NCBI RefSeq assembly: GCF_028858725.1
Contig: NC_084773.1
Location: 22,576,850 to 22,640,849, forward strand
Origin: Colius striatus
Lineage: Eukaryota; Chordata; Aves; Coliiformes; Coliidae
Length of the DNA stretch: 64,000 nucleotides
Direction of reading: 5' to 3'
Shown here: piece by piece, positions 34,001-46,909 of the stretch
How positions within the stretch are numbered: the stretch's first letter is position 1
How the letters are laid out: each line of letters starts with the position of its first letter
The notes under the pieces: model-generated
Databases searched by the model: none
Seen by the model: the letters and a program-made list of their open reading frames with translations, nothing else
Told to the model about the DNA's origin: nothing
Program-made: the position numbers and the translations under genes

Positions 34001-37000
34001 GAGGGGAAACGGGGCTGGTGAGGGGACACTGGGGGGGTGAGGGGAGAAAGGGGTGGTGAGGGGAGACGGGGCTGGTGAGGGGACACGGGGCTGGTGAGGG
34101 AAGAAGGGGATGGTGAGGGGAGAAGGGGATGGTGAGGGGACATGGGGGTGGTGAGGGGAAACGGGGCTGGTGAGGGGACACGGGGGGGGGGTGAGGGGAC
34201 ATTGGGATGGTGAGGGGAGAGAAGGGTGGTGAGGGGACACGGGGGTTGTGAGGGGAGAAAGAGGTGGTGAGGGGACACGAGGCGCGTGAGGGGACACGGG
34301 GGGGGGTGAGGAGACACGGGGGTTGTGAGGGGAGACGGGGGTGGTGAGGGGAGAAGGGGGTGGTGTGGGGACACGGGGGGGGTGAGGGGACACGGGGGTG
34401 GTGAGGGGAGAAGGGGATGGTGAGGCAACCCGGGGGTCATGAGGGGACACGGGGGTCGTGAGTGGAGAAGGGGGTGGTGAGGGGAGAAGGAGTTGCTGAG
34501 GGGACATTGGGCTGGTGAGGGGACACGGGGCGGGTGTGGGGATACGGGGCGTGTGAGGGGACACGGGGGATGTTAGGTGACACGGGGGTTCTGAGGGGAG
34601 ACGAGGGTGGTGAGGAGAGAATGGGATGGTGAGGGGAGAAGGGGAAGGTGAGGCGACAAGGGGTTGGTGAGGGGACACGGGGGGGGTGAGGGGACACGGG
34701 GGGGGTGAGGGGACACGGGGGTGGTGAGGGGACATGGGGCGGGTGAGGGGACACGAGGGTTGTGAGGAGACACGGGGGTGGTGAGGGGAGAAGGGGGTGG
34801 TTAGGGGAGACGGGGTTTCTGAGGGGACACGGGGGGGGGTGAGGGGACATGGGGCTGGTGAGGGGGCACTGGGGTTGTGAGGGGAGAAGGGGATGGTGAG
34901 GGGACACGGGGGTAGTGAGGGGACACGGGTGTGTTGAGGGGACACGGGTGTGGTGACGAGGAAAGGGGATGGTGAGGGGAGAAGGGGGTGGTGATGGGAG
35001 AAGGGGTTTCTGAGGGGATACATGGGGGGGTCAGGGGACACGGGGGCGGTGAGGGGACATGGGGGAGGTGAATGGGCACGGCGACGGTGAGAGGACATGG
35101 CGACGGTGAGAGGACACGGCGATGGTGAGGGGAGAAGGGGACGGAAAGGGGACACGGGGATGATGAGGGGACACGGGGGTGGTGAGGGGACACGGGGGGG
35201 TTAGGGGACCCGGGTGTGGTGAGGGGAGAAGGTGGTGAGGAGAGTGGGGGTGGTGGGGGGAGAATGGGGTGGTGGGGGGAGAAGGGGGTGGTGATGGGAG
35301 AAGGGGTTGCTGAGGGGACACGAGGGAGTGAGGGGACACGGGGGTGGTGAGAGGACATTGGGGTGGTGAGGTGAGAAAGGGTTTCTGAGGGGACATGGGG
35401 CTGGTGAGGGGACACGGGGGTGGTGAGAGGATACGGGGGTGGTGAGGGGACATGGGGCTGGTGATGGGACATGGGTTTGGTGAGGGGACACGGCGACGGT
35501 GAGGGGACACGGGGATGATGAGGGGACACGGGGGTGGTGAGGGGACACGGGGGTGGTGAGGAGAGAAGGGGGTGGTGGGGGGAGAAGGGGGTGGTGGGGG
35601 GAGAAGGGAGTGGTGGGGGGAGAAGGGGGTGGTGAGGGTACACGGGCGTGGTGAGGGGACACGGGAGGGGTGAGGGGAGACGAGGGTGGTGAGGGGAGAA
35701 AGGCTTTCTGAGGGGAGATGGGGCTGGTGAGGGGACACGGGGCTGGTGAGGGGACACGGGGCGGGTGTGGGGATACGGGGCGTGTGAGGGGACACGGGGG
35801 ATGTTAGGTGACACGGGGGTTCTGAGGGGAGACGAGGGTGGTGAGGAGAGAATGGGATGGTGAGGGGAGAAGGGGAAGGTGAGGCGACAAGGGGTTGGTG
35901 AGGGGACACGGGGGGGGTGAGGGGACACGGGGGGGGTGAGGGGACACGGGGGTGGTGAGGGGACATGGGGCGGGTGAGGGGACACGAGGGTTGTGAGGAG
36001 ACACGGGGGTGGTGAGGGGAGAAGGGGGTGGTTAGGGGAGACGGGGTTTCTGAGGGGACACGGGGGGGAGTGAGGGGACATGGGGCTGGTGAGGGGGCAC
36101 TGGGGTTGTGAGGGGAGAAGGGGATGGTGAGGGGACACGGGGGTAGTGAGGGGACACGGGTGTGTTGAGGGGACACGGGGGTGGTGACGAGGAAAGGGGA
36201 TGGTGAGGGGAGAAGGGGGTGGTGATGGGAGAAGGGGTTTCTGAGGGGATACATGGGGGGGTCAGGGGACACGGGGGCGGTGAGGGGACATGGGGGAGGT
36301 GAATGGGCACGGCGACGGTGAGAGGACATGGCGACGGTGAGAGGACACGGCGATGGTGAGGGGAGAAGGGGATGATGAGAGGAGAAAGGGAAGGTGAGGG
36401 GACACGGGGAGGGTGAGTGGAGAAGGGGGTGGTGATGGGAGAAGGGGTTTCTGAGGGGATACATGGGGGGGTCAGGGGACACGGGGGCGGTGAGGGGACA
36501 TGGGGGAGGTGAATGGGCACGGCGACGGTGAGAGGACATGGCGACGGTGAGAGGACACGGCGATGGTGAGGGGAGAAGGGGACGGAAAGGGGACACGGGG
36601 ATGATGAGGGGACACGGGGGTGGTGAGGGGACACGGGGGGGTTAGGGGACCCGGGTGTGGTGAGGGGAGAAGGTGGTGAGGAGAGTGGGGGTGGTGGGGG
36701 GAGAATGGGGTGGTGGGGGGAGAAGGGGGTGGTGATGGGAGAAGGGGTTGCTGAGGGGACACGAGGGAGTGAGGGGACACGGGGGTGGTGAGAGGACATT
36801 GGGGTGGTGAGGTGAGAAAGGGTTTCTGAGGGGACATGGGGCTGGTGAGGGGACATGGGGGTGGTGAGAGGATACGGGGGTGGTGAGGGGACATGGGGCT
36901 GGTGATGGGACATGGGTTTGGTGAGGGGACACGGCGACGGTGAGGGGACACGGGGATGATGAGGGGACATGGGGGTGGTGAGGGGACACGGGGGTGGTGA

Positions 37001-40000
37001 GGAGAGAAGGGGGTGGTGGGGGGAGAAGGGGGTGGTGGGGGGAGAAGGGAGTGGTGGGGGGAGAAGGGGGTGGTGAGGGTACACGGGCGTGGTGAGGGGA
37101 CACGGGAGGGGTGAGGGGAGACGAGGGTGGTGAGGGGAGAAAGGCTTTCTGAGGGGAGATGGGGCTGGTGAGGGGACACGGGGCTGGTGAGGGGACACGG
37201 GGAGGGTGATTGGATACGGGGGTGGTGAGGGGAGAAGCGGATGTTGAGGGGAAAAGGAGAAGGTGAGGGGACACGGGGAGGGTGAGGGGAGAAGGGGGTG
37301 GTGATGGGAGAAGGGGTTTCTGAGGGGATACATGGGGGGGTCAGGGGACATGGGGACGGTGAGGGGACACGGGGACGGTGAGAGGACACGGGGACGGTGA
37401 GAGGACATGGCAACGGCGAGAGGACACGGCGATGGTGAGGGGAGAAGGGGATGGAAAGGGGACACGGGGGTGGTGAGGAGAGTGGGGGTGGTGGGGGGAG
37501 AAGGGGGTGGTGATGGGAGAAGGGGTTGCTGAGAGGACACGGGGGGGTGAGGGGACACGGGGGGGTGAGGGGACACGGGGGAGGTGAGGGGAGAAGGGGT
37601 TGCTGAGAGGACACGGGGGGGTTAGGGGACACGGGGGGGTGAGGGGACACGGGGGAGGTGAGGGGAGAAGGGGTTGCTGAGGGGACACGGGAAGTGAGGG
37701 GACACGGGGGTGGTGAGAGGACACGGGACGGGTGAGGTGACACGAGGGTCGTGAGGGGACACGGGGGTGGTGAGGGGAGAAGGGGGTGGTTAGGGGAGAC
37801 GGGGTTTCTGAGGGGACACGGGGGGGGGGTGAGGGGACATGGGGCTGGTGAGGGGGCACTGGGGTTGTGAGGGGACACGGGGATGGTGAGGGGACACCAG
37901 GATGGTGAGGAGAGAAGGGGATGGTGAGGGGACACGGGGGTGGTGAGGGGACACGGGTGTGTTGAGGGGACACGGGAGTGGTGACGAGGAAAGGGGATGG
38001 TGATGGGAGAAGGGGTTTCTGAGGGGATACATGGGGGGGTCAGGGGACACGGGGACGGTGAGGGGGCACGGTGACGGTGAGAGGACACGGCGACGGTGAG
38101 AGGACACGGCGATGGTGAGGGGAGAAAGGGACGGTGAGGGGACACGGGTTGGGTGAGGTGACATTGGGATGGTGAGGGGAGAAGTGGGTGAGGGGACACG
38201 GGGGGGGTGAGGGGACACGGGGGTGGTGAGGGGAGAAGGGGATGGTGATGGGAGAAGGGGTTGCTGAGGGGACACGGGGGAGTGAGGGGACACGGGGGTG
38301 GTGAGGGGACACGGGGGTGGTGAGGGGACACGGCGCTGGTGATGGGACATGGGTCTGGTGAGGGGACACGGGGACGGTGAGGGTACAAGGGGACAGAGAG
38401 GGGGCACGGTGACGGTGAGGGGAGAAAGGGACGGTGAGGGGACACGGGGATGATGAGGGGACACGGGGGGGGTGAGGTGACATTGGGATGGTGAGGGGAG
38501 AAGGGGGCGGTGAGGGGACACGGGGATGGTGAGGGAAGAAGGGGATGGTGAGGGGACATGGGGGTGGTGAGGGGAAATGGGGCTGGTGAGGGGACACGGG
38601 GGGGGTGAGGGGAGAAAGGCTTTCTCAGGGGAGATGGGGCTGGTGAGGGGACATGGGGCTGGTGAGAGGACATTGGGGGCTGAGGGGACACGGGGAGGGT
38701 GATTGGATACGGGGGTGGTGAGGGGAGAAGCGGATGTTGAGGGTAGAAGGGGAAGGTGAGGGGACACGGGGAGGGTGAGGGGAGAAGGGGGTGGTGATGG
38801 GAGAAGGGGTTTCTGAGGGGATACATGGGGGGGTCAGGGGACACGGGGACGGTGAGGGGGCACGGTGACGGTGAGAGGACACGGCAACGGTGAGAGGACA
38901 TGGCAACGGTGAGAGGACACGGCGATGGTGAGGGGAGAAGGGGACGGAAAGGGGACACGGGGGTGGTGAGGAGAGTGGGGGTGGTGGGGGGAGAAGGGGG
39001 TGGTGATGGGAGAAGGGGTTGCTGAGAGGACACGGGGGGGTGAGGGGACACGGGGGGGTGAGGGGACACGGGGGAGGTGAGGGGAGAAGGGGTTGCTGAG
39101 GGGACACGGGGGAGTGAGGGGACACGGGGCTGGTGAGGGGACACGGGGCTGGTGAGGGGACATGGGGGTTGTGAGGGGAGACGGGGGTGGTGTGGGGACA
39201 CGAGTATGGTGAGGGGAGAACGGGATGGTGAGGGGACATGGGGGGGGTGAGGGGACACGGCGGTGGAGAGGGGAGAAGGGGATTGTGAGGTGACCTGGGG
39301 GTCGTGAGGGGACACGGGGGTCGTGAGGGGAGAAGGGGGTGTTGAGGGGACACGGGGGTGGTGACGAGAGAAAGGGATGGTTTGGGGAGAAGGGGATGGT
39401 AAGGGGAGAAGGGGAAGGTGAGGAGACACGGGGAGGGTGAGGAGATACGGGGGTTGTGAGGGGAGAAGGCGGTGGTGAGGGGAGAAGAGGTTTCTGAGGG
39501 GACACGGGGGTGGTGAGGGGACACGGGGTTGGTGAGGGGAAAAGGGGGTGGTGAGGGGAGAAGGGGTTTCTGAGGGGACACGGGGGTGGTGAGGGGACAC
39601 GGGGGTGGTGTAGGGACACGGGGACAGTTAGTGGACACGGGGGTGTGAGGGGACACGAGGGTGGTGAGGGGAGAAGGCGATGGTGAGGTGACACAGCGAG
39701 GGTGAGGTGACATTGGGATGGTGAGGTGAGAAGGGGGTGGTTAGGGGACACGGGGGTTCTTAGGGGACACAGGGGTTGTGAGGGGAGAAGGGGTGGTGTG
39801 GGGACACGGGGACGGTGAGTGGACACAAAGGTTGTTAGGGGACACGGGGGCGGTGAGGGGACATGGGGGTGGTGAGGGGACACGGTAGTGGTGAGGGGAG
39901 AAGGAGTTGCTGAGAGGACATGGGGCTGGTGAGGGGACACGGGGGGGCTGAGGGGACATGGGGAGGGTGATTGGATACGGGGGTGGTTAGGGGAGAAGGG

Positions 40001-42000
40001 GGTGGTGAGGGCAGAAGGGGGTTGTGAGGGGAGAAGGGGGTGGTGAGGAGACATGGGGAGGGTGAGGGGACACGGGGGTTGTGAGGGGAGAAGGGGATGG
40101 TGAGGGGAGAAGGGGAAGGTAAGGGGAGACGGGGAGGGTGAGGGGAGAAGGGGGTGGTGATGGGAGAAGGGGTTTCTGAGGGGATACATGGGGGGATCAG
40201 GGGACACGGGGGCAGTGAGGGGACACGGGGGAGGTGAGGGGACACGGGGACGGTGAGGGGGCACGGCGACGGTGAGAGGACACGGCGATGGTGAGAGGAC
40301 ATGGCGACGGTGAGAGGACACGGCGATGGTGAGGGGAGAAGGAGACGGAAAGGGGACACGGGGATGGTGAGGGGAGAAGGGGGTGGAGAGGGGACCTGGG
40401 GGTCGTGAGGGCACACGGGGGTGGTGAGGGGACACGGGGGTGGTAAGCGGAGAAGGGGATGGTAAGGGGAGAAGGGGGTGGTGAGAGGAGAAGGGGATGG
40501 TGAGGGTACACGGCAATGGTGAGGGGAGAAGGGAATGCTGTGAGCAGAAGAGGATGGTGAGGGGACATGGGGATGGTGGGGGGACAAGGGGGTGGTGAGG
40601 GGAGAAGGGGGTGGTGAGGGGACATGGGAATGTTGAGGGGACACGGGGGTGGTGAGGGGAGAATGGGGTGGGGAGGGGAGAAGGGGGTGGTGAGGGGACA
40701 TGGGAATGTTGAGTGGACACGGGGGTGGTGAGGGGAGAATGGAGTGGGGAGGGGAGAAGGGGATGGTGAGGGGAGAAGGGGACGGTGAGGGGACACGGGT
40801 ATGGTGAGGGGACACGGGCGTGGTGAGGTAAGAAGGGGATGGTGAGGGGACACAGGGATGGTAAGTGGAGAAGGGGATGGTGATGGGACGTGGGGCTGGC
40901 GAGGGGACATGGGGATTGTGAGGGGAGAAGGGGATTGTGAGGGGACAAGAGGTTGGTGAGGGAACAAGGGGTTCGTGAAGGGACATGGCGATGGTTCGGG
41001 GAGAAGGGGATGGTGAGAGGACACGGTGGTGGGAGCACAGGGATGGTAAGGGGACACGGTGTGGGTACAGGCATGGTGTGGAGCCCAGTGTGGGCAAAGG
41101 GATTGTGAGCGGAGAAGGGGATGGTGAGGGGACACGGTGGTGGTGACGGAAGAAGGGGATGGTGAGGGGAGAAGGGGATGATGAGGGGAGAAGGGGATGA
41201 TGAGGGGACACAGTGGTGGTGACAGGAGAAGGGGACGGTGAGGGGAGAAGGGTCAGTGAGGGGAGAACGGGATGGTAAGGGGACAAGGGTGTGGTGAGGG
41301 GACAGGGGGACGGTGAGGGGAGAAGTGGATGGTGAGGGGATGGGGGGGGGGTGAGGGGACACGGGTATGGTGAGGGGAGAAGGGGATGGTGAGGGGAGAA
41401 AGGGATGGTAAGGGGACACGGGGGTGGTGAGGGGACACGGGGATGTTGAGGGGAGAATGGGATTGTGAGGGGACACGGGGGTGGTGGGGGTAGAAGGGGA
41501 TGGTGAGGCGACACCGGTATGGTGAGAGGATAAGGGGATGGTGAGGGGAGAACGGGATGGTTAGGGGACATGGGGCTGGTGAGGGGACGGGGGGGGGGGT
41601 GAGGGGAGAAGAGGATGGTGAGAGGAGAAGTGGATGGTGAGGGGAGAAGGGGATGGTGAGGGGACAAGGGGATGGTGTGGGGACATGGGGATGGTGAGAG
41701 GAGAAGGGGATGGTGAGGGGACACGGGGATGGTGTGGGGACACGGGGATGGTGAGAGGAGAAGGGGATGGTGAGGGGATACGGGTATGGTGAGAGGAGAC
41801 GGGGATGGTGAGGGGACACGGGGGTGGTGAGGGGACACTGGGATGGTGAGAGGAGAAGGGGATCGTGACGGGACACTGGGATGGTGAGGAGATATGGGGA
41901 TCGTGAGCGTACATGGGGGTGGTGAGGGGACACGGGGGTGGTGAGGGGACACGGGGATGGTGAGGGGCATAGTGTGGGCATAGGGATGATGAGGGGACAC
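28100..42000. repeat. G-rich satellite array (GGTGAGGGGACACGGGG)
   Basis: About 14 kb of roughly 18-21 bp units alternating GGTGAGGGGACACGGGG and GGTGAGGGGAGAAGGGGAT. Larger repeats are visible: about 95-115 bp blocks with GGGGGGTGAGGTAGAAGG near 28.85-29.2 kb, and long blocks that recur with ACATGGGGGGGTCAGGGG at 32474, 35020, 36252, 36466, 37330, 38027, 38827 and 40187. The minus strand is open for thousands of bases, producing Ser/Pro/His-rich frames of up to 1585 residues that are artefacts, although one of them happens to run through the GPT exon. Confidence 0.95.
28648..28669 (+). repeat. Interstitial telomere-like run
   Basis: Three to four consecutive GGTTAGGGTTAGGGTTAGGG units inside the G-rich satellite, between GGGGTGAGG and GGGGGGCTGAGG. 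It may be chance drift from GGTGAGGG, but the register is perfect TTAGGG. Confidence 0.75.
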
Positions 42001-44075
42001 GGTGTGGGCACAAGGATGGTGTGGGACACGGTGTGGGTACAGTGATGGTGAGGGCACGATGTGGGCAGACGGACAATGAGGGGACATGGTGTGGGCACAG
42101 GGATGATGAGTGGACACAGTGTGGGCACAGGGATGGTGTGGGGACACAGTGTGGGCAAAGGGATAGTGTGGGACAAGGTGTGGGCACATGGATGGTGAGG
42201 CGACACAGTGTGGGCATAGGTAAGGTGGGGGGACACGCTGTGGGCACAGGGACAATGAGGGGACACGGTGTGGGCACAGGGATGGTGAGGGGACATGGTG
42301 TGGGCACAGCGATGATTAGGGAACATAGTGTGGGCATAGGGACAATGAGGGGACACGCTATGGGCACAAGGATGGTGTGGGACACGGTGCGGGCACAGGG
42401 ATGGTGAGGGCATGGTGTGGGCACAGGGACAATGAGGGGACATGGTGTGGGCATAAGGATGGTGTGGGACAAGGTGTGGGCACAGCAATGGTGTGGGACA
42501 CAATGTGGGCATAGGGATGGTGAGGGGACACGGTGTGGGCAAAAGGATGTTGCGGGGCAGAGTGTGGGCACAGGGATGGTTTGGGACACCATGTGGGCAC
42601 AGGGACAATGAGGGTACACGGTGTGGGCACAAGGATGAGGTGGGACACGATGTGGGCACAGGGATGGTGAGGGCACGGTGTGGGCAGAGGGACAATGAGG
42701 GGACATGGTGTGGGCACAGGGATGGTGAGGGGACACAGTGTGGGCACAAGGGATAGTGTGGGACAAGGTGTGGGCACATGGATGGTGAGGCGACACAGTG
42801 TGGGCATAGGTAAGGTGGGGGGACACGCTGTGGGCACAGGGACAATCAGGGGACACGGTGTGGGCACAGGGATGTTAAGTGGACACAGTGTGGGCATAGG
42901 GATGGTGTGGGGCACAGTGTGGGCACAGGGACAATGAGGGGACACAGTGTGGGCACAGGGATGGTGAGGGGCACGGTGTGGGCACAGGGATGGTGTGGGG
43001 CAAAATGTGGGTACAGAGATGGTGAGGGGACATGGTGTGGGCATAGGGAGGGTGAGGGACACTGTGGGCACGGGGATGGTGAGGGGACATGGTGTCGGCA
43101 TAGTGATGGTGTGGGGACACGGTGTGGGCACCAGGACGTTGTGGGGACACGGTGTGGGTACAGGAATGGTGAGGGGACATGGTGTGGGCACAGGGATGGT
43201 GAGGGACATGGTGTGGTCACAGGGATGGTGGGGGGACACAGTGTGGGCACAGGGATGGTGAGAGCACGCTGTGGGCACAGGGATGGTGAGGGACACCGTT
43301 TGGGCACAGGTATGGTGAGGAGCACAGTGTGGGTACAGGGACAATGAGGGGAGACAGTGTGGGCACAGGGATGGTGGGGGGACACGGTGTGGGCACATGG
43401 ATGGTGTTGTACATGGTGTGGGCACAGGGATGGTGTGGGACATGGTGTGGTCACAGGGACAATGAGGGGACATGGTGTGGGCACAGGGATGGTGGGTGGA
43501 CACGGTGTGGGCACAGGGATGGTGAGGGGACATGGTGTGGGCACAGGGATGGTGAGGGGCACAGTGTGGGCATAGGGATGGTGTGGGACATGGTGTGGGT
43601 ACAGGGATGGTGTGCGGCAAAGTGTGGGCACAGGGATGGTGAGGGCACTTGGTGTGGGGGCACAGGGATGGTGGGGGGACACAGTGTGGGTACAGGGATA
43701 GTGTGGGGGGACACGGTGTGGGCACAGGGATTGTGAGGGGACACAGTGTGGGCACAGGGATGGTGTGGGACATGGTGTGGGCACAGGGATGGTGTGGGGC
43801 ACAGTATGGGCACAGGAATGGTGAGGGCACACGGTGTGGGGGCACAGGGATGGTGGGGGGAAACAGTGTGGGCACAGGGATGGTGAGGGGACATGGTGTG
43901 GGCACAGGAACAATGAGGGAACACGCTGTGGGCACAAGGATAGTGTGGGACAAGGTGTGAGCACATGGATGGTGACGGCACAGTGTGGGCACAGGGATGG
44001 TGAGGGGACATGGTGTGGGCACAGGGACAATGAGGGGACATAGTGTGGGCACTGGAATGGTGAGGGGATTTTTGC
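42001..44075. repeat. Satellite variant (GGTGTGGGCACAGGGATGGTG)
   Basis: The array changes to units of about 20-27 bp: ACACGGTGTGGGCACAGGGA and TGGTGAGGGG or CAATGAGGGG. Isolated units of this type already occur at 28.26-28.37, 41.04-41.10 and 41.96 kb, so the two families are interleaved at their border. Both strands have long Cys/His/Pro or Gly/Val/His frames that are not genes. Confidence 0.93.
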
Positions 44076-46460
44076 ACTTGAGGCACACGGCACATAGCCA
44101 CTTTCCTTGAGGTCTCAAAGAACAAACCTCCTTGTTCTGGTGCCCATCAGTGCCACTTTTCTTGCATAAGAAGCTTAAACTGTGGATCATCTTCACATCC
44201 TGAAATTCTTTGTCGGTCGTTTTCCACGGTGCAGCGTTCCAGGCTGCGTCAGCAGCTCTTCTCGGTAGGCATCCCTGTTCTGAGATTTGGTCTCATTCCC
44301 TTCATTGCTACATTCTCTGGGACTCACAGTCAGGCTTCTTGCACATCCATCATCCCAGTCCTGATCCTGGACTGTTCCCTTAGCCTCTTTGTGTGGCTGC
44401 CGTGGAGCCTCGCTTCTTTGTCACAGCCCCACAGGCCTTGCCTTTAGGGCATCTCCAGTCCCGGCATCGTGTGACCGAGTCTCCTCACTTCTGTGTTGTG
44501 TTGTCTGTGTTCTGTGTGGTGTTGGTGTTTATATGTGTGTGTTTACCTTAGAGCCACTCTGCGTGGGGATGTAGAGTCAAGGGCAGGTGGAGGAGCACTG
44601 AGTGTATGTCAGTTCGCTTTTGATACGTGGGAGTTGGGGCTTTGGCTGCCGAGTGAGGTGTTGGGGCTTTGGCTGCCGAGTGAAGTGTTGGGGCTTTGGC
44701 TGCCGAGTGACGAGGTTTTGCATCTGAGTCACTTGTTTGGCTCTGTTTCCAGAGACTGAGGCTGTGCTCTGAATAAGAATACAAGGGGCAAGCAGAGTGT
44801 GTCAGTGCTGCTGTCATGTGGACACAGTGGGGTACTGAAGCTCAGGAGCAGCGCATCACAGTGGCACCCGCCAACTTTTGGAATCGGATCTGTGATTCTT
44901 TGCAAATTGAGTACCGGGATAATGCTGTGTTGGGGCTGGGAGGAGGGGACAAGGGTAGGAGTTACAGAGAGGGTTTTTGTGTAGAGCCTGGACTTTGGAG
45001 TTTTGGTTTTCAGGGGCTTTGGGGCGTGCCTGGGGCTTTGGCTTTGGGGCGTGCCTGGGGCTTTGTGGAGTGAGTATGGTTTTGGGCTTCAGTAGTGACT
45101 TGACTTTTGCTGTGTTTTCAAGTTTCTGTTGTGCTTGCCAGTTAAATACAGGGACAATGCTGTGTTGGGGCAAGGAGGAGGGAACAAGGTTGGGAGTCAG
45201 AGGGAGGTGTTTCAAAGGTTGTGTAGAGGAGAGCAATGTTCCATAGCCAGTCCCCACAAGTTAAGGAGAGGGAGGCAGTTACTTCTCAGGACAATGGCAG
45301 CATGTCCCAGGCAGAGCGGCTCCAGCCTCTGTGTATGTCTCATGTCGTCTGACTTCCCCGTGTCAGCTTCCTCGGGCCTCCTTGTTCTTCACTCTTTGCT
45401 CTTCAGCGGCAAGGTCCGGATCTCGGGCAGCATCCTCAGGGTCTTGAACACTAATCACTGATGCAGTGTGAGTCAAGCTCTTCTTGCGTAGCCATCCTTA
45501 AGTGCAGATCCATCTCACATCTTGGAAGATTCCAGACCGTACTCTTCTGCAGTACCGCTTCTGGCCGCATCAGCGGCTCCGCGCTTCAGCCATCCCTTTG
45601 CATGGACCCAGACTTCTTCCTCATGTCCTCAGGATCTCTGGTCTGGGGCGGTCCTCTGGTGCAGGCCTGGTCCATTTCATCTACCCTCTTTGGGGAGGCT
45701 ACTATAGAGCCTTCTCCTTTCAATGTAGCATCCTCTAGGTCTTTCCAGTCAACATCATCTGTGGCCGGGGCATCTCTGAGCCCAGTTCCCTGTTGTCTTT
45801 ATGTTGTCCATGTGTTCTTTCACCTGGTGTCGGTGTTTGCACAAGGGTGTGGCGTGGAGCTGCTCTGCCTGAGCATGTAGGGTAAAGCAGAGTGTGAGGT
45901 CAGCATCAGGGGCCGGTCGGGATTCCTGGGGAGAGCGCTCGTGTCAAGTTTCTTGGAATCAAAGCAAAGCCAAGGGTTATGGGGGTTGGTGTGAAGCAGT
46001 GTGTCACTTAGTTATTACTTTGAAGCCTGATGCTTTGGCCTCAGACGGAGCTGTGTAGCATCAAGGCTGTGGGAGAAGGGTCTAGTTGGTAGAATATTTA
46101 GGTGTTGGTGTAGCAGAACTGTGCCTTGTTCCTGCCTTTAGGGTGTGTATGATGAAACCTATAGTAATGAAGCTGCTGTTGGATGGGGTTTATTTTCTCT
46201 TATCCTGTATGTAATTGACTTAGTTGTGGCTCACTTGAGGTGATGTTTACAGCCAAGGCTTTGGCAGGTAGGGCCCCCTTCGAGGCCCTTGCAAATGATA
46301 TTTCTGGGGAGTGATGTAGCTTTGAGGTGCCATCGTTGTGGGTGTGCAGGAGGAGGGTGGAGTCGAGGCAGGGTTTGGCAGGGTGGGGGGGAGGGGGTTA
46401 TGGGGTTGAATTGCAATTTGAAATTGTTTCTCTTTCAGGTTTTTCAATTTTCACATTTTT
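44076..46460. other. Mixed-composition DNA with old diverged duplications
   Basis: The least repetitive part of the window. Segments near 44240-44580 and 45545-45880 are clearly related but much diverged (CTGCGTCAGCAGCTC and CCGCATCAGCGGCTC; TGGGGATGTAGAGTCAAG and TGAGCATGTAGGGTAAAG). Words near 44900 and 45150 (GATAATGCTGTGTTGGGG and GACAATGCTGTGTTGGGG) form a second pair about 230-245 bp apart. On the minus strand near 45600-45765 a frame reads DDVDWKDLEDATLKGEGSIV and continues acidic and lysine-rich; the paired copy has a stop. No gene family is recognised; a decayed multicopy gene or repeat is possible. Confidence 0.5.
44633..44713. repeat. 27 bp tandem repeat, three copies
   Basis: Three nearly perfect units of GTTGGGGCTTTGGCTGCCGAGTG followed by AGGT, AAGT or ACGA. 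A related GGGGCTTTGG word recurs near 45008-45060. Confidence 0.9.
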
Positions 46461-46467
46461 AATAGAA

Positions 46468-46523
46468 TAAAAAATCCCCAGCCGGGGGTTTTCTTTTTTT
46501 TTCCCTCCGGCTGGGGTTTTTTT
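46468..46523. repeat. Short inverted repeat with poly-T loop
   Basis: AAAAATCCCCAGCCGGGGG and CCCTCCGGCTGGGGTTTTT are inverted copies separated by a T-rich loop. The core CCCCAGCCGG/CCGGCTGGGG pairs perfectly. Confidence 0.8.
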
Positions 46524-46909
46524 CCTCGGTCCCGGTCGCTCTGCGAGGCGACGATCATCGCCAAAGTTTGGGCTCGGAGCGACCAGGGGCTGGGATTTTC
46601 GTCAGGCAGGGCCATGGATTCTCCACTCCTCTGGGAAAGCCGTTCCCGAGGAGCATTTTTCTGGCAGGCGTATTTTTGGAGGGAAGCTGGCTTGGGAGGC
46701 CATCTGGAGGAAATGGCCGTGGGCATTGGTAGCAAGACATAGAAATGAGCTGGAGCAGATATTGAAGGGAGTTGGCACAATTTCTAGGAACAGTTTTTTG
46801 CTGTGAATGTTGTCACTTCTGAGGTAGTAATATTGCTCCATTGAAATGATCCCCTTTGCAATGTGCTGTCTGTGTTTTTGTGGTGTCTTTGTGATCTATT
46901 GTGTCTGTG
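46524..46909. other. Spacer without a recognised feature
   Basis: Between the inverted repeat and the LTR. A minus-strand frame of 109 residues (46451-46780) ends in a Lys-rich tail that comes from the T tract of the inverted repeat; it is not recognised and is not called as a gene. Confidence 0.5.

Noticed and set aside
31043-39600. Minus-strand open frames of 1370 and 1042 residues
   Set aside because: Pure satellite translation, equally open in other frames, with no start context, no conserved domain and changing at every block repeat.
28100-44075. CRISPR-like array, because of short regular repeats
   Set aside because: No constant repeat with unique spacers; repeats are head-to-tail with variants, and the setting is a vertebrate genome.
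44050-44196. Cys-containing frame on the minus strand (LRPQGKWLCAVCLKC)
   Set aside because: Only about 50 residues before it runs into satellite; spacing of Cys suggests a zinc knuckle but nothing around it supports a gene.
46451-46780. 109-residue minus-strand frame
   Set aside because: Its Lys-rich end derives from the T tract of the inverted repeat; no family recognised and no supporting splice or promoter signal.
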